Positions 55,744 to 64,000 of a DNA stretch of 64,000 nt are shown here, piece after piece. The notes beneath the pieces are model-generated. The model was not told the origin of the DNA, made no database searches, and worked only from the letters and a program-made list of their open reading frames with translations. This stretch comes from Enterococcus sp. 5H (GTDB taxonomy: Bacteria; Bacillota; Bacilli; Lactobacillales; Enterococcaceae). Within the stretch, counting starts at the first letter, position 1. Each line of letters starts with the position of its first letter. Location: the NCBI RefSeq assembly GCF_028128615.1, contig NZ_AMDP01000019.1:62001-126000 (forward strand), given 5' to 3'. The position numbers were made by a program, and so were the translations under genes.

Positions 55744-56104
55744 TGGAGTTGTGATTGTTTCCCATGTGAAAGAAATTGGTGAAGGTGTTAGTCGTTTAAT
55801 TAAAGAAGTGGCAAAAGATGTACCGATCACTGTTGCTGCTGGTTTAGACCAAGGGGAAATCGGGACATCTTTTGATAAAATCATGGAAGCATTTGAGCAA
55901 AATTCGGCGCAAACATTGCTGGCTTTTTATGATTTAGGCAGTGCTAAAATGAACTTAGAATTAGCAATTGATATGACTGAAAAAGATGTACGATTGTTTG
56001 ATACAGCGTTAGTAGAGAGTGCCTATACAGCAGCCGCTTTATTGCAAGTTGAAACACCAATAGCAGCAATTGAAGAACAATTAACCCCATTAAAGGTAAA
56101 GTAA
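55736..56104 (+). CDS. dhaM: Dihydroxyacetone kinase, DhaM phosphotransfer subunit
   Basis: A 122-residue single-domain DhaM from ATG 55736, which lies in the last codons of dhaL; a longer open frame upstream is only an overlap with dhaL. The EIIA-Man-type phosphohistidine is His10 in NGVVIVSHVKEIGEGV. Conserved AAGLDQGEIGTSFDKIMEA and YDLGSAKMNLELAID follow. It carries phosphate from HPr to the DhaL-bound ADP. It lacks the HPr and EI-like domains found in E. coli DhaM, as is usual in Firmicutes. Confidence 0.94.
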   Translation: MNNGVVIVSHVKEIGEGVSRLIKEVAKDVPITVAAGLDQGEIGTSFDKIMEAFEQNSAQTLLAFYDLGSAKMNLELAIDMTEKDVRLFDTALVESAYTAAALLQVETPIAAIEEQLTPLKVK

Positions 56105-56115
56105 AGCGAGAGAAT

Positions 56116-56157
56116 AAAAAGGCCGTAGGATGTATTAAATGCATTGTATGGCCTTTT
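56116..56157 (+). terminator. Terminator of dhaKLM
   Basis: AAAAAGGCC-TA pairs with TA-GGCCTTTT around a loop of about 20 bases. Confidence 0.75.
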
Positions 56158-56252
56158 ATGGTGACAATTCGAATGATTAAAAGTGGAAAAATCGCTGAAT
56201 ATACGCTAACATATAAAAGTAAATAGTAAAGAATGACAAAGGCGGTGAACAA

Positions 56253-58844
56253 ATGAAAAATAAAATAAACCAGATTGTTCACTGGATGAAAGAGCACAGT
56301 TTATTATTAAAATTAATTTTTCTTGGTTCAGTTCTGATTTTCGTTGCGAATCAAGTAACACATATTGTTCAAGGTATGACTTGGCAGGACGTTTTTCATA
56401 CGATGGGACAGCAAAGTCGCTGGCGGCTATTAGGCATGATTTTAGTAGGTTTAATTGGGGTTTTGCCAATGCTTTTATATGATTTAGTAGTCGTTCATGT
56501 ACTTGAAGCTAAGGGGAAGCCCAAAATGAATCGCTGGGAATGGTTTGTCTCTGCTTGGGTCACTAATACTATTAATAACCTTGCTGGTTTTGGCGGCGTG
56601 GTTGGTGCGACGTTGCGGGCCAATTTTTATGGGAAAGATGCACCTCGTAAAAAGGTTGTTGCAACTGTTTCAAAAGTGGCCTTATTCATGATTTCCGGGC
56701 TGTCTATTTTATCTTTTATAGCATTTATTGATGTTTTTTTTATACGTCCGGATAGTTTATTTAGAGAGTATTGGGTCTGGTTGTTAGCGGGAAGTTTAAT
56801 CGCTCCTGCGTTGTTTTTATTTACTCAATTCAAAAAATATACGTTATTTAAGGATTTTTTTCCAAAAGGGATTTTTCTTTTGTTTGGCGCCTCATTAGGG
56901 CAATGGCTAGGAGCAATGTTTGTTTTTTTAAGTGTTGGAGCGTTAATGAAAGTGGATGTTTCTCTGTTGTCAGTTTATCCAATGTTTGTGGTCGCAACAT
57001 TAATTGGAATGTTGACAATGGTTCCTGGCGGGATGGGTACATTTGATGTGTTGATGATTTTGGGACTGTCTCAACTAGGTGTGAGTCAGTCGACAGCTCT
57101 TGTTTGGTTAATTTATTATCGTTTATTCTATTATGTTTTGCCTTTTATGACGGGAATTATTTTATTTATACATCAGACGGGTATTAAAATTAATCGCTTC
57201 TTTGATAACCTGCCTCAAATTTTTTCTCAAAAAGTGGCTCATGGGATTTTAGTGGCTTCCCTTTATTTTGCTGGGATTATGATGGTGTTACTATCTACGG
57301 TTACAAATTTATCGAATGTTAGTCGATTATTTAAATTTCTACTACCGTTTTCCTTTGATTTTTTAGATCAAACCTTTAATATGCTGATCGGTTTTTTATT
57401 ATTAGGATTAGCTAGAGGAATTTCTATGAAGGTTCGTAAAGCATACTGGCCAACGATCGGATTATTGATTTTTGGGATCGCTAATACAATTTCTAGAACG
57501 GCTTCTTGGCAGTTGATTGTGGTTTATCTGGTGATTTTGTCTGCGGTTTTTTTAGCTAGAAAAGAGTTTTATCGGGAAAAATTTGTTTATTCTTGGGAAG
57601 CTTTAGCCGTTGATGGCGTGTTGTTCAGTTTTCTATTTATTATCTATGCAGTTGCTGGTTATTATAGTTCTCATCCTGAAAAATCAGGTCCAATTCCTCA
57701 CATGTTTTTACTTTTTCCATCGGATGATGTGTGGTTTTCAGGTTTGATTGGTTTGGGGATTTCTATGATCGGTTTAATTACACTTTACCAATATTTGGCG
57801 GAGACAGATCTTAAATTAGGAGAATCCTATCAAAAAGAACGTTTGACAGCACTGATTCAGAAATACGGCGGAAGTGAAGGCAGTCAGCTGCTATATTTGA
57901 AAGATTATGGCTATTACTACTATCAGGAAAATGGACAAGATGAAGTTTTGTTTGGTTATCAGATCAAAGCAAATAAATGTTTTGTTTTGGCAGATCCGAT
58001 TGGTAATAAAGAAAAATGGACACAAGCGACATTAGCTTTTATGGATGAAGCCGATTTACTTGGTTATCAGCCAGCGTTTTATCGAGTCAGTGAAACGTAT
58101 ACAATGGTTTTACATGACTTAGGATATAAGTTTATGAAAGTCGGAGAAGAAGGAATTCTTGATTTTTCTAATCGTCATTTAGTGCCACTATCATTAGCAA
58201 CAGATAGTATGGAGCTGAAGCACTTAACAAATTTAGGCTATACCTTTACTATGTACCATGAACCAGTTTCTGATGAGCTATTTCAAGCGTTGAGGCGTGT
58301 ATCAGACGAATGGTTGGTCGGTCAAAGAGAAAGAAATTTTGTTAGTGGAAGCTTTGATCAAGAGTACTTGGAATTAAGTGATATTGGTATTTTACGGAAT
58401 GAGAAAAATGAAGTGGTTGGTTTTATCACATCGAAAATAATTACTGAAAATCAGAACATGTCTTATGATTTACTACGTTATTGTGATACTGCGCCAGAAC
58501 ATACAGTACATTTTTTACTAACGCATTTTATCGCGTATTATCAACAACGTGGATATAACTATATAGATCTGGGAACTGCCCCATTATCAAATGTTGGTGA
58601 AACGAAATATTCTTTCATGGAAGAACGATTAATTAATATTTTTTATAAATATGGCGATCAGATGTATCAGTTTAAGGATACAAGAAAAGAAAAAGAGAAC
58701 TATGTAACAAATTGGGAATCACGATACTTTGCTTATTTTAAACAAAATAAGGTGTTGTTTGTGTTTATTCAGTTAGCATTGTTGGTTGAGCGAGGTAAAG
58801 GAAAAGTTGCTTCGTTGGTTGAAGAAGTCCTAATTGAATCATAA
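56253..58844 (+). CDS. mprF: Phosphatidylglycerol lysyltransferase / flippase MprF
   Basis: An 863-residue integral membrane protein. About 14 hydrophobic segments occupy residues 1-520. The flippase region has NTINNLAGFGGVVGATLRANFY and LTMVPGGMGTFDVLMILGLSQLG. The C-terminal cytosolic synthase domain (about 530-850) shows GYQIKANKCFVLADPIG, the GNAT-like SYDLLRYCDTAPEHTVHFLL and GYNYIDLGTAPLSNVG. MprF attaches lysine (or another amino acid) from tRNA to phosphatidylglycerol and flips the product. This lowers surface charge attraction for cationic peptides and daptomycin. E. faecalis carries two MprF paralogues; which one this corresponds to was not determined. The ribosome site AAAGGCGGTGA is strong. 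Confidence 0.94.
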   Translation: MKNKINQIVHWMKEHSLLLKLIFLGSVLIFVANQVTHIVQGMTWQDVFHTMGQQSRWRLLGMILVGLIGVLPMLLYDLVVVHVLEAKGKPKMNRWEWFVSAWVTNTINNLAGFGGVVGATLRANFYGKDAPRKKVVATVSKVALFMISGLSILSFIAFIDVFFIRPDSLFREYWVWLLAGSLIAPALFLFTQFKKYTLFKDFFPKGIFLLFGASLGQWLGAMFVFLSVGALMKVDVSLLSVYPMFVVATLIGMLTMVPGGMGTFDVLMILGLSQLGVSQSTALVWLIYYRLFYYVLPFMTGIILFIHQTGIKINRFFDNLPQIFSQKVAHGILVASLYFAGIMMVLLSTVTNLSNVSRLFKFLLPFSFDFLDQTFNMLIGFLLLGLARGISMKVRKAYWPTIGLLIFGIANTISRTASWQLIVVYLVILSAVFLARKEFYREKFVYSWEALAVDGVLFSFLFIIYAVAGYYSSHPEKSGPIPHMFLLFPSDDVWFSGLIGLGISMIGLITLYQYLAETDLKLGESYQKERLTALIQKYGGSEGSQLLYLKDYGYYYYQENGQDEVLFGYQIKANKCFVLADPIGNKEKWTQATLAFMDEADLLGYQPAFYRVSETYTMVLHDLGYKFMKVGEEGILDFSNRHLVPLSLATDSMELKHLTNLGYTFTMYHEPVSDELFQALRRVSDEWLVGQRERNFVSGSFDQEYLELSDIGILRNEKNEVVGFITSKIITENQNMSYDLLRYCDTAPEHTVHFLLTHFIAYYQQRGYNYIDLGTAPLSNVGETKYSFMEERLINIFYKYGDQMYQFKDTRKEKENYVTNWESRYFAYFKQNKVLFVFIQLALLVERGKGKVASLVEEVLIES

Positions 58845-58970
58845 AATACGGCTGAGATTAAACGGGAGTTTTGTTTGATCTTGGTCTATTTTTAGGTCTT
58901 AAGTCTAATAAGAAAAAAGCAATGAGTAGCGTATAATAAATACAAAAGGATAAAAGGAGTTGTGATTCGT

Positions 58971-59303
58971 ATGAACATCAAGCAAGTATCGGTCCAGACG
59001 AAAGCAGAACTAGCTTCTGAACTAAACAAAAAAACAGATGAAATCATTGTTAGAGGAGACTTTAGCCCAATCATTGCAGAAATTAAAAAAGGGCAGCTAA
59101 ATGATACTGAAAGATATGGTTTTGCTGTAGGTAGTGGTGGGATCGGAGTTTTGTTGGAATATTGTTTGAATAAATTAATGGATGTATTTGACCCTATGTC
59201 TAAAGACGATAAAAGTGTTCGTCGGCAGATTGAACAGTTATATACGATTAAGAGAGTAGATGCAGAATCATTTTTGCTACGACTGAAACAACTAGATTAT
59301 TAG
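58971..59303 (+). CDS. Uncharacterised 110-residue protein
   Basis: A 110-residue protein from ATG 58971 (AAAGGAG upstream by 11 bases; a GTG at 58962 is too close to it). TATAAT at 58932-58937 may be its -10 box. Residues 60-75 (RYGFAVGSGGIGVLLEYCLN) are glycine-rich and hydrophobic, possibly one membrane segment or a soluble helix. The flanks are charged (VRRQIEQLYTIKRVDAESFL). I do not recognise the family. It is a single-gene unit ended by a long shared terminator with the convergent yfhO gene. Confidence 0.6.
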   Translation: MNIKQVSVQTKAELASELNKKTDEIIVRGDFSPIIAEIKKGQLNDTERYGFAVGSGGIGVLLEYCLNKLMDVFDPMSKDDKSVRRQIEQLYTIKRVDAESFLLRLKQLDY

Positions 59304-59313
59304 AATAAAAAAT

Positions 59314-59358
59314 AAACTATGTAAGTACCTGGCTTTGAGCGGTACTTACATAGTTTTT
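59314..59358. terminator. Long bidirectional terminator
   Basis: AAACTATGTAAGTACC (59314-59329) pairs perfectly with GGTACTTACATAGTTT (59341-59356), with A-run and T-run flanks, between convergent genes. Confidence 0.9.
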
Positions 59359-59363
59359 AGTTA

Positions 59364-62000
59364 CTAACGTTTTCTTCGTTTTCTTGTTTTAGGTGGTACT
59401 AAGGCTAATTTTGGTTTAGCTGTAATGCGTACATAAAGAATAAATCCGCCAATACAAACTATAAACAAAATCACACCTGGTACGAAACCTTCAGGTAAAT
59501 AGACAAATTCAATTGTATGTTCACCTGCACTAACAGGAACACTGACAAAAGCATCTTTAAATGGTTTTGTTGGAACTTTTTTGCCATCCACATAAGCTGT
59601 CCATCCTTTATCATAAGGAATGGTTGTTAAAAGGACTTGATCTTTTTCTGCAGTTACTGTGCCAAGTGCTTTGCGCCCGCTGGTTGTTAACTCCGCGCCT
59701 TTGTCTTGAATGGCTTGGAGCGATGTTTCAAAGGCTTGGGTATCTAAACCAACGACTTTAGGCTCCATAAAGCTAACGGCAGTCGTGCCATAGAAGCTAA
59801 CAGAAAAAGTAACAGTTGTAGCTTCTTCATAATAACCAATATTATAATATTGTCCAGTAATGTTGATTTGTGATTTTTGGCTAACACCATTTACTGACAT
59901 AGTAGCAGTTGAGCTTTCTAATTGATTAAAATCAGTTGGAAATAAGCTGAGATATGCTTGGGTATGTGCAGGAACATCTACTGTCCAAGTGATATCTTTG
60001 GCAACGTTATTTTGGAGTTCACGATACGTAACTGAAGTTCCATTTTGCTCGACTTTTACATTATTTTTATCAATGATTGTTGGTTGATAAAAAGTAAAGT
60101 AGTTTTCATCTTGACCAGATAGTGCATTGAATAGTTCCGTTTGACTAGTTAAGTTATCGTTTTCTGGTTGTTTAACAGAATAAATATCTTCGTCCGCTAA
60201 GAAACCTAACGGCAAAGCGTAACTATTTTCATATAATGAGAATTTACCAGCACTATCAATTGGAGTGAAACCAAATTTTAGTGGATCACTTTCAGAGATA
60301 TTGTATTTTATTCCAACGATAGAATCCATCAAAAGTGTATTATTCGGATAGCGAATGTTTAATCCAGTTCCTCTAGAACGAAAACCTAATTCATTTAAAT
60401 AAGCAGAGGAGTGACGATTTCTGATAGATGAAAATAAGCTGACACCACTGTACCCATAATTGATACTATCATTTGCAGAAACTGGGTTTAGATTTTCTAA
60501 ACGATAAAATGAATCATTGTCTTTTTTTGTCCTATCCACCAATTGTTTAATCGCTGGGTAAGGCTCAGAATACAGGCTGCGGGATGCGTAGTTCCAATCT
60601 TTCAAAATACCATTTAACATAGCATTTGTATTGATAAACGCTTCGCTTGATACAAGTAAAAGCAGCAAGATAATCAAATAGTTCATAGGTATTTTTTTTA
60701 GTTGATAAAAAACAATTCCGGCAAGGTAAAGTAGTAAAAATAGAACAGTTAAAATAAATGCCGTAAAGGGAATGTAATCATAACTGGTCGCGCCTTTGGT
60801 TCCTTCAGCAATCGCGAAAACAGCAATCAGCATAATGGTTGATCCTGCTAAAAGCCCTAAGTCATCTGTCTTGAATTTTTCCAGCCCGAAACCAGCTAAC
60901 ATGACGACTAAGAAAGAAAACAAGAAACTATAGCGGAATAAAAACATATTCGGAGCATGCATTCCGTGCCAAAATAAGTTCAAAGGTGAAATGTAAAAGC
61001 TAGCAATTAATATAATAAACAAACTGCCAAATAATAACTTGTTTTTCCGTGGAATCTCTTTACTTACAAAGTAAAAAATACAGAAAATCAAAGGGAGCAA
61101 ACCAACATAGATAAACGGAATCGAACCATATTTTGTTGTGTCATAAACGCCGATCATATTTTTCATTACGATATCCCAAAAAGCCGTTGCTTCTGTTTTT
61201 AGCTGAGTTACCTGAGTTAACGTCTCACCATTTGCTCTTAAATCAAGAACTGCGGGTAAAACGAGGATCATCGAAGCACCACCAGCTAAAAGTGAAGTAA
61301 TCCCATAAGGAATGATCCGTTTTTTGTAGACAGACCAATTGGTTAAGGTTTTAGCGACAAAGTATAAAAAGGAGAATACGCCGATCATAAAGCCCATATA
61401 AAAGTTTGAGATAAACAATAGCAGATAGCTAACAAACAATAAGGTTGGTTTTCGCAGATCCATTAAGCGATTAATGCCTAGAATAACCAGCGGTAGGTAA
61501 ACAAATGCGTCCAGCCACATAATAATTTCAGAATGTGCTGTCGCAAAGGACATTAGGGCATAAGGCACACTGAGCATAACATGTCCCCATTTAGGTATTT
61601 TGTAAGTATTTTTAGCATATACCCAAAATGCCAAACCTGCGGAACCAATTTTTAACAGTGTAATAAGATATAATGCATCCGGAATATTTTGATTCTTAAA
61701 AAAGAATACGATAGGTGTAAACAGTCCACCAAGATAATAAGAAATCAACGAAAGATAGTTTAAACCTAGAGAAGCATTCCAGGTGTAGAAAATACTTTGT
61801 TTTCCATGTAAAACATTATTTAAACTGGCATGAAAATTGGAAAATTGTGAAAAAGAATCACTAGCCATTACACTACGGCTACTGCCAGGATAGATGCCTA
61901 AACTTAAATAAACAATGACCATGATAAAAAAAGGAATGAAAAAACTAGCGGTCATATAAGGCCAGTTTTCTTTGATAAATGTGCTCATTTTTTTCTTCAT
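59364..62000 (-). CDS. YfhO-family membrane glycosyltransferase-like protein
   Basis: An 878-residue membrane protein from ATG 62000, preceded by GAGGTTA; a longer frame to 62045 lacks a ribosome site. At least a dozen hydrophobic segments fill the first 500 residues. The first loop has the family sequence YPGSSRSVMASDSFSQFSNFH, and NASLGLNYLSLISYYLGG follows. A large extracellular domain (about 500-830) precedes one last helix and a basic tail (PPKTRKRRKR). YfhO proteins belong to the GT-C group. In Bacillus and Listeria, members decorate lipoteichoic acid or related polymers with sugar. The acceptor here is unknown. It is transcribed alone. Confidence 0.9.
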   Translation of the reverse strand: MKKKMSTFIKENWPYMTASFFIPFFIMVIVYLSLGIYPGSSRSVMASDSFSQFSNFHASLNNVLHGKQSIFYTWNASLGLNYLSLISYYLGGLFTPIVFFFKNQNIPDALYLITLLKIGSAGLAFWVYAKNTYKIPKWGHVMLSVPYALMSFATAHSEIIMWLDAFVYLPLVILGINRLMDLRKPTLLFVSYLLLFISNFYMGFMIGVFSFLYFVAKTLTNWSVYKKRIIPYGITSLLAGGASMILVLPAVLDLRANGETLTQVTQLKTEATAFWDIVMKNMIGVYDTTKYGSIPFIYVGLLPLIFCIFYFVSKEIPRKNKLLFGSLFIILIASFYISPLNLFWHGMHAPNMFLFRYSFLFSFLVVMLAGFGLEKFKTDDLGLLAGSTIMLIAVFAIAEGTKGATSYDYIPFTAFILTVLFLLLYLAGIVFYQLKKIPMNYLIILLLLLVSSEAFINTNAMLNGILKDWNYASRSLYSEPYPAIKQLVDRTKKDNDSFYRLENLNPVSANDSINYGYSGVSLFSSIRNRHSSAYLNELGFRSRGTGLNIRYPNNTLLMDSIVGIKYNISESDPLKFGFTPIDSAGKFSLYENSYALPLGFLADEDIYSVKQPENDNLTSQTELFNALSGQDENYFTFYQPTIIDKNNVKVEQNGTSVTYRELQNNVAKDITWTVDVPAHTQAYLSLFPTDFNQLESSTATMSVNGVSQKSQINITGQYYNIGYYEEATTVTFSVSFYGTTAVSFMEPKVVGLDTQAFETSLQAIQDKGAELTTSGRKALGTVTAEKDQVLLTTIPYDKGWTAYVDGKKVPTKPFKDAFVSVPVSAGEHTIEFVYLPEGFVPGVILFIVCIGGFILYVRITAKPKLALVPPKTRKRRKR

Positions 62001-62263
62001 AATTAACCTCACAACGTAATAAATAGAATATCTATAGTTTAGCATATCCGCAAAAAAATTGATTGTAAGAAATAGAAATTCTCAAAAAATTTAAATGATC
62101 TTTAGTAATGATTAATTAGTTGTATATTTCTTAAGAATTTTATGGCAATAATCGAAAAAATTCAAAAAACGTACGTAATTTCATTTCCTTGAGCCATTTT
62201 ATTGATGTATAATTAAAAATGAAAAGGAATATTATATCAATTTTAGGAAAGTAGGAAGCAAGT

Positions 62264-63277
62264 ATGTGTACAGGAATTAGTTTAGCATCAATAGAAGGTA
62301 GCCATTTTTTAGGGCGAACACAGGAATATAATGTTGATTTTGATTATATCGGTGTACAAATTCCAGCAAAACTAAAGATTACTGAAAGCATTGAAGAATG
62401 GGAGACGGTATATTCTGTTGTAGGTGTTGGTGTTAAGGAAGAGCAAAATAAAGTAGCTCAAAGTGTAATTGATGGTGTTAATGAATTTGGACTGGGCGGA
62501 ATTACTCAATATTTTGCAGAGTTTAATGAGTATTCATCAATCGCAGAAATCAAACAAGCTGGTAAATTTCCATTATTAGCTGAAGGGTTTATTTTTTGGG
62601 TATTAGCTAATTGTAAAGATACTAAAGAAGTCGAAGAAAAGATTTCAACTGTTGCGATTGCAGATATTTCGCCAGATGGAAAAGAAGGAGCTGGCTTGCC
62701 GCAGCATTTTATGTTTACTGATGCTGCAGGTCGGACAATTGTAGTGGAGCCTTCTAAAAAATTAGGTTTTGACGTGTATGAAAATCCTGTGGGTGTGATG
62801 ACTAACAGTCCTAAATTTGATTGGCATCTGACAAATTTAGAAAATTATACTGGTTTATCTGATGTAAATGCAACAGGTTCAGAATTTAGAGATACAAAAG
62901 TTCTCTCAGCTGGAAAAGGTTCTGGTTTACATGGGATTCCGGGAGACTATACAGCAACTTCTCGTTTCGTTCGAGCGGCATATATACTTAAGTTTAGTGA
63001 TCCGGTAGCTGAAAAAGATTTGGTAAATAAAGCCTTTCATATTTTATCCACATCAGACATCGTCAAAGGAGTAATTAAATTAGATGAATCGAAAGGAATG
63101 GATCGACAGTATACACAATATACGTCTATCTATGACTTGAGCAAGAAACAGATGTATGTAAAAGTCTATGAAAATTTTGTGATTCAAACAATTAAATTTG
63201 ATGAAGCAATTAAAAATGCTAAAGAAATTAAAGTGTATGAGCTAACAAAACAAGAGCAGTATGAAGCCTTGAATTAA
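62264..63277 (+). CDS. Choloylglycine hydrolase family (linear amide C-N hydrolase)
   Basis: A 337-residue Ntn-hydrolase. The start MCTGISLASIEGSHFLGRTQ exposes Cys2, the nucleophile after Met removal. Other family positions are Arg18, Asn73 (DGVNEFGLGG), Asn181 (GVMTNSPKFDWHL) and Arg234 (TATSRFVRAAYIL). Residue 21 is Glu (RTQEYN) where bile salt hydrolases and penicillin V acylases normally have Asp, so substrate preference may differ. Likely reactions are hydrolysis of conjugated bile acids or other N-acyl amides. The enzyme has no signal peptide, so it is cytosolic. TATAAT at 62208-62213 may be its -10 box; the -35 is poor. Confidence 0.85.
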   Translation: MCTGISLASIEGSHFLGRTQEYNVDFDYIGVQIPAKLKITESIEEWETVYSVVGVGVKEEQNKVAQSVIDGVNEFGLGGITQYFAEFNEYSSIAEIKQAGKFPLLAEGFIFWVLANCKDTKEVEEKISTVAIADISPDGKEGAGLPQHFMFTDAAGRTIVVEPSKKLGFDVYENPVGVMTNSPKFDWHLTNLENYTGLSDVNATGSEFRDTKVLSAGKGSGLHGIPGDYTATSRFVRAAYILKFSDPVAEKDLVNKAFHILSTSDIVKGVIKLDESKGMDRQYTQYTSIYDLSKKQMYVKVYENFVIQTIKFDEAIKNAKEIKVYELTKQEQYEALN

Positions 63278-63287
63278 TAGAAAAATA

Positions 63288-63336
63288 AAAAAGCTAAGGA
63301 TCGCAAATAAATTTTTTGCGATCCTTAGCTTTTTTA
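63288..63336. terminator. Strong bidirectional terminator
   Basis: AAAAGCTAAGGATCGCAA pairs perfectly with TTGCGATCCTTAGCTTTT, with T- and A-run flanks, between convergent genes. Its right end touches the stop of the leftward PHP gene. Confidence 0.9.
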
Positions 63337-64000
63337 AAGCCATTGAGCTATTTGTGGATAACCGCGGCCGATATCAGCCAAAGAATGAGTATCTGATCCA
63401 TAAACTAAGGGAATCCCTAAAGCGGCAGCTTTTTGAGTTATCCACGGTTGTGGATAACTCTGTTGATAACCTTGTTTATAAAATCCGGCGGTATTTAAAT
63501 CTAAGCTATATTTTTGTTTTTGAACCTGCATTAAAAGATCTTGAACCAGTGCTTCATTTTGAGTGGAATAACCAATAGATTCATTGAAAGATTTCTCGAA
63601 TTTTTGACATAAAGAAATGTGACCTAAACGTGTTGGTTTCCATGGTCCAAGGTCAGCTTCTAAAGAACGTAAAACCGTTTGATAGTAAAGGTTTTGAGCC
63701 TGTTCAAAGCTGCCTAAATAATCTGTTACACCTGTTTTATATTCTTCAAATGAATAATCAATACCACGTAATCCGCCGAGACCTTCTAGGAAATGAACGG
63801 ATAAAATATTGTCATCTGTTTGTGGTCCATATTCCGCCAAAAAATCTCGTGTCCAGTCTTCATAATCAGCAAAATAATCCAATTCAAATCCAATGTGGAT
63901 AACTATATCAGAAGCATATTTTTTTCGTAAAGTAGCCATCTTTTTAAAATAGTTATCCACATCATTTAAAGCCATTGCAGCCGTTGTCCAAATAATAGAG
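63334..64000 (-). CDS. PHP-domain histidinol-phosphatase-like protein (N-terminus outside the window)
   Basis: The C-terminal 222 residues of a PHP-superfamily protein. The frame stays open through the right window edge (SIIWTTAAMALNDVDNYF), so the ATG at 63975 is internal. Motifs seen are IHIGFELDYFADYEDW, SVHFLEGLGGLRGIDY, TRLGHISLCQKF, LDLNTAGFYKQG and IPLVYGSDTHSLADIG, matching the HisK-type histidinol phosphatase pattern with metal-binding His and Asp. Such enzymes release phosphate from histidinol phosphate in histidine synthesis. Whether a full histidine pathway exists cannot be seen; in auxotrophs a general phosphoesterase role is possible. The coding sequence is studded with DnaA boxes. 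Confidence 0.85.
   Translation of the reverse strand, partial: SIIWTTAAMALNDVDNYFKKMATLRKKYASDIVIHIGFELDYFADYEDWTRDFLAEYGPQTDDNILSVHFLEGLGGLRGIDYSFEEYKTGVTDYLGSFEQAQNLYYQTVLRSLEADLGPWKPTRLGHISLCQKFEKSFNESIGYSTQNEALVQDLLMQVQKQKYSLDLNTAGFYKQGYQQSYPQPWITQKAAALGIPLVYGSDTHSLADIGRGYPQIAQWL
63353..63961. other. DnaA-box cluster inside the PHP gene
   Basis: Exact DnaA boxes occur at 63353-63361, 63449-63457, 63894-63902 (TGTGGATAA) and 63953-63961 (TTATCCACA). A one-mismatch box, TTATCCACG, is at 63438-63446, and TGTTGATAA at 63461-63469. Four exact 9-mers in about 600 bases far exceed chance. Such clusters near oriC titrate DnaA and delay re-initiation in Bacillus. Confidence 0.7.

Overview
The window is a low-GC Gram-positive chromosome segment starting at the replication origin. 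It opens with the last codons of dnaA, then oriC, dnaN, an S4-domain gene, recF, gyrB and gyrA. Farther on come rpsF-ssb-rpsR, gdpP, rplI, dnaB and purA, then a sigma-54 mannose-PTS regulator with its PTS operon. WxL surface proteins, a (demethyl)menaquinone cluster, DhaKLM, MprF and this PTS arrangement point to an Enterococcus, probably a relative of E. faecalis. The species call is inference from gene content, not from a database search.

Layout. 1-7.7 kb: replication and gyrase genes. 7.7-25.6 kb: an accessory block between gyrA and rpsF, which I recall as neighbours in E. faecalis. It holds a three-gene WxL/DUF916 surface locus, a hotdog thioesterase, a YccF membrane protein, a zinc-binding AdcA-type lipoprotein behind a Zur-like operator, a lone Abi_2/HEPN gene followed by a structured RNA-like segment, the menB-E-F-D-H-C operon and an acyl-CoA-synthetase-like gene. 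25.7-33.8 kb: rpsF-ssb-rpsR, gdpP-rplI, dnaB, purA and a DegV gene. 34-36.5 kb: an orphan ImmA/IrrE-type protease and an ABC-F ATPase. 36.6-43.9 kb: the LevR/MptR-type activator, a sigma-54 promoter with an upstream 21-bp-arm inverted repeat, the mannose/glucose PTS genes and a ManO-like gene. 44-56 kb: small membrane and coiled-coil proteins, a LysM protein, a dicarboxylate symporter, a TMEM175-type channel, a 710-residue coiled-coil protein, an ABC exporter and dhaKLM. 56-64 kb: mprF, a YfhO-type membrane protein, a choloylglycine-hydrolase-family enzyme and a PHP-domain phosphatase cut by the window end.

The chromosome-maintenance signals fit together. There is a DnaA-box cluster with a DnaA-trio-like unwinding region at oriC, two perfect and one near-perfect parS sites (26.1, 27.1 and 36.6 kb), and a second dense group of DnaA boxes inside the PHP gene at 63.4-64.0 kb.

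The strongest candidate for an undescribed system is at 15.1-16.4 kb. A HEPN-type Abi protein (RNCAAH motif) with its own promoter is followed directly by a promoter-like element, several stem-loops with two mutually exclusive pairings, and a strong intrinsic terminator. This resembles an RNA-associated toxin-antitoxin or defence unit. A dispersed palindrome family (core GGGACAAAACT...AGTTTTGTCCC) punctuates intergenic regions throughout and probably acts as a bidirectional terminator. No tRNA, rRNA, CRISPR array, insertion sequence or prophage was seen.
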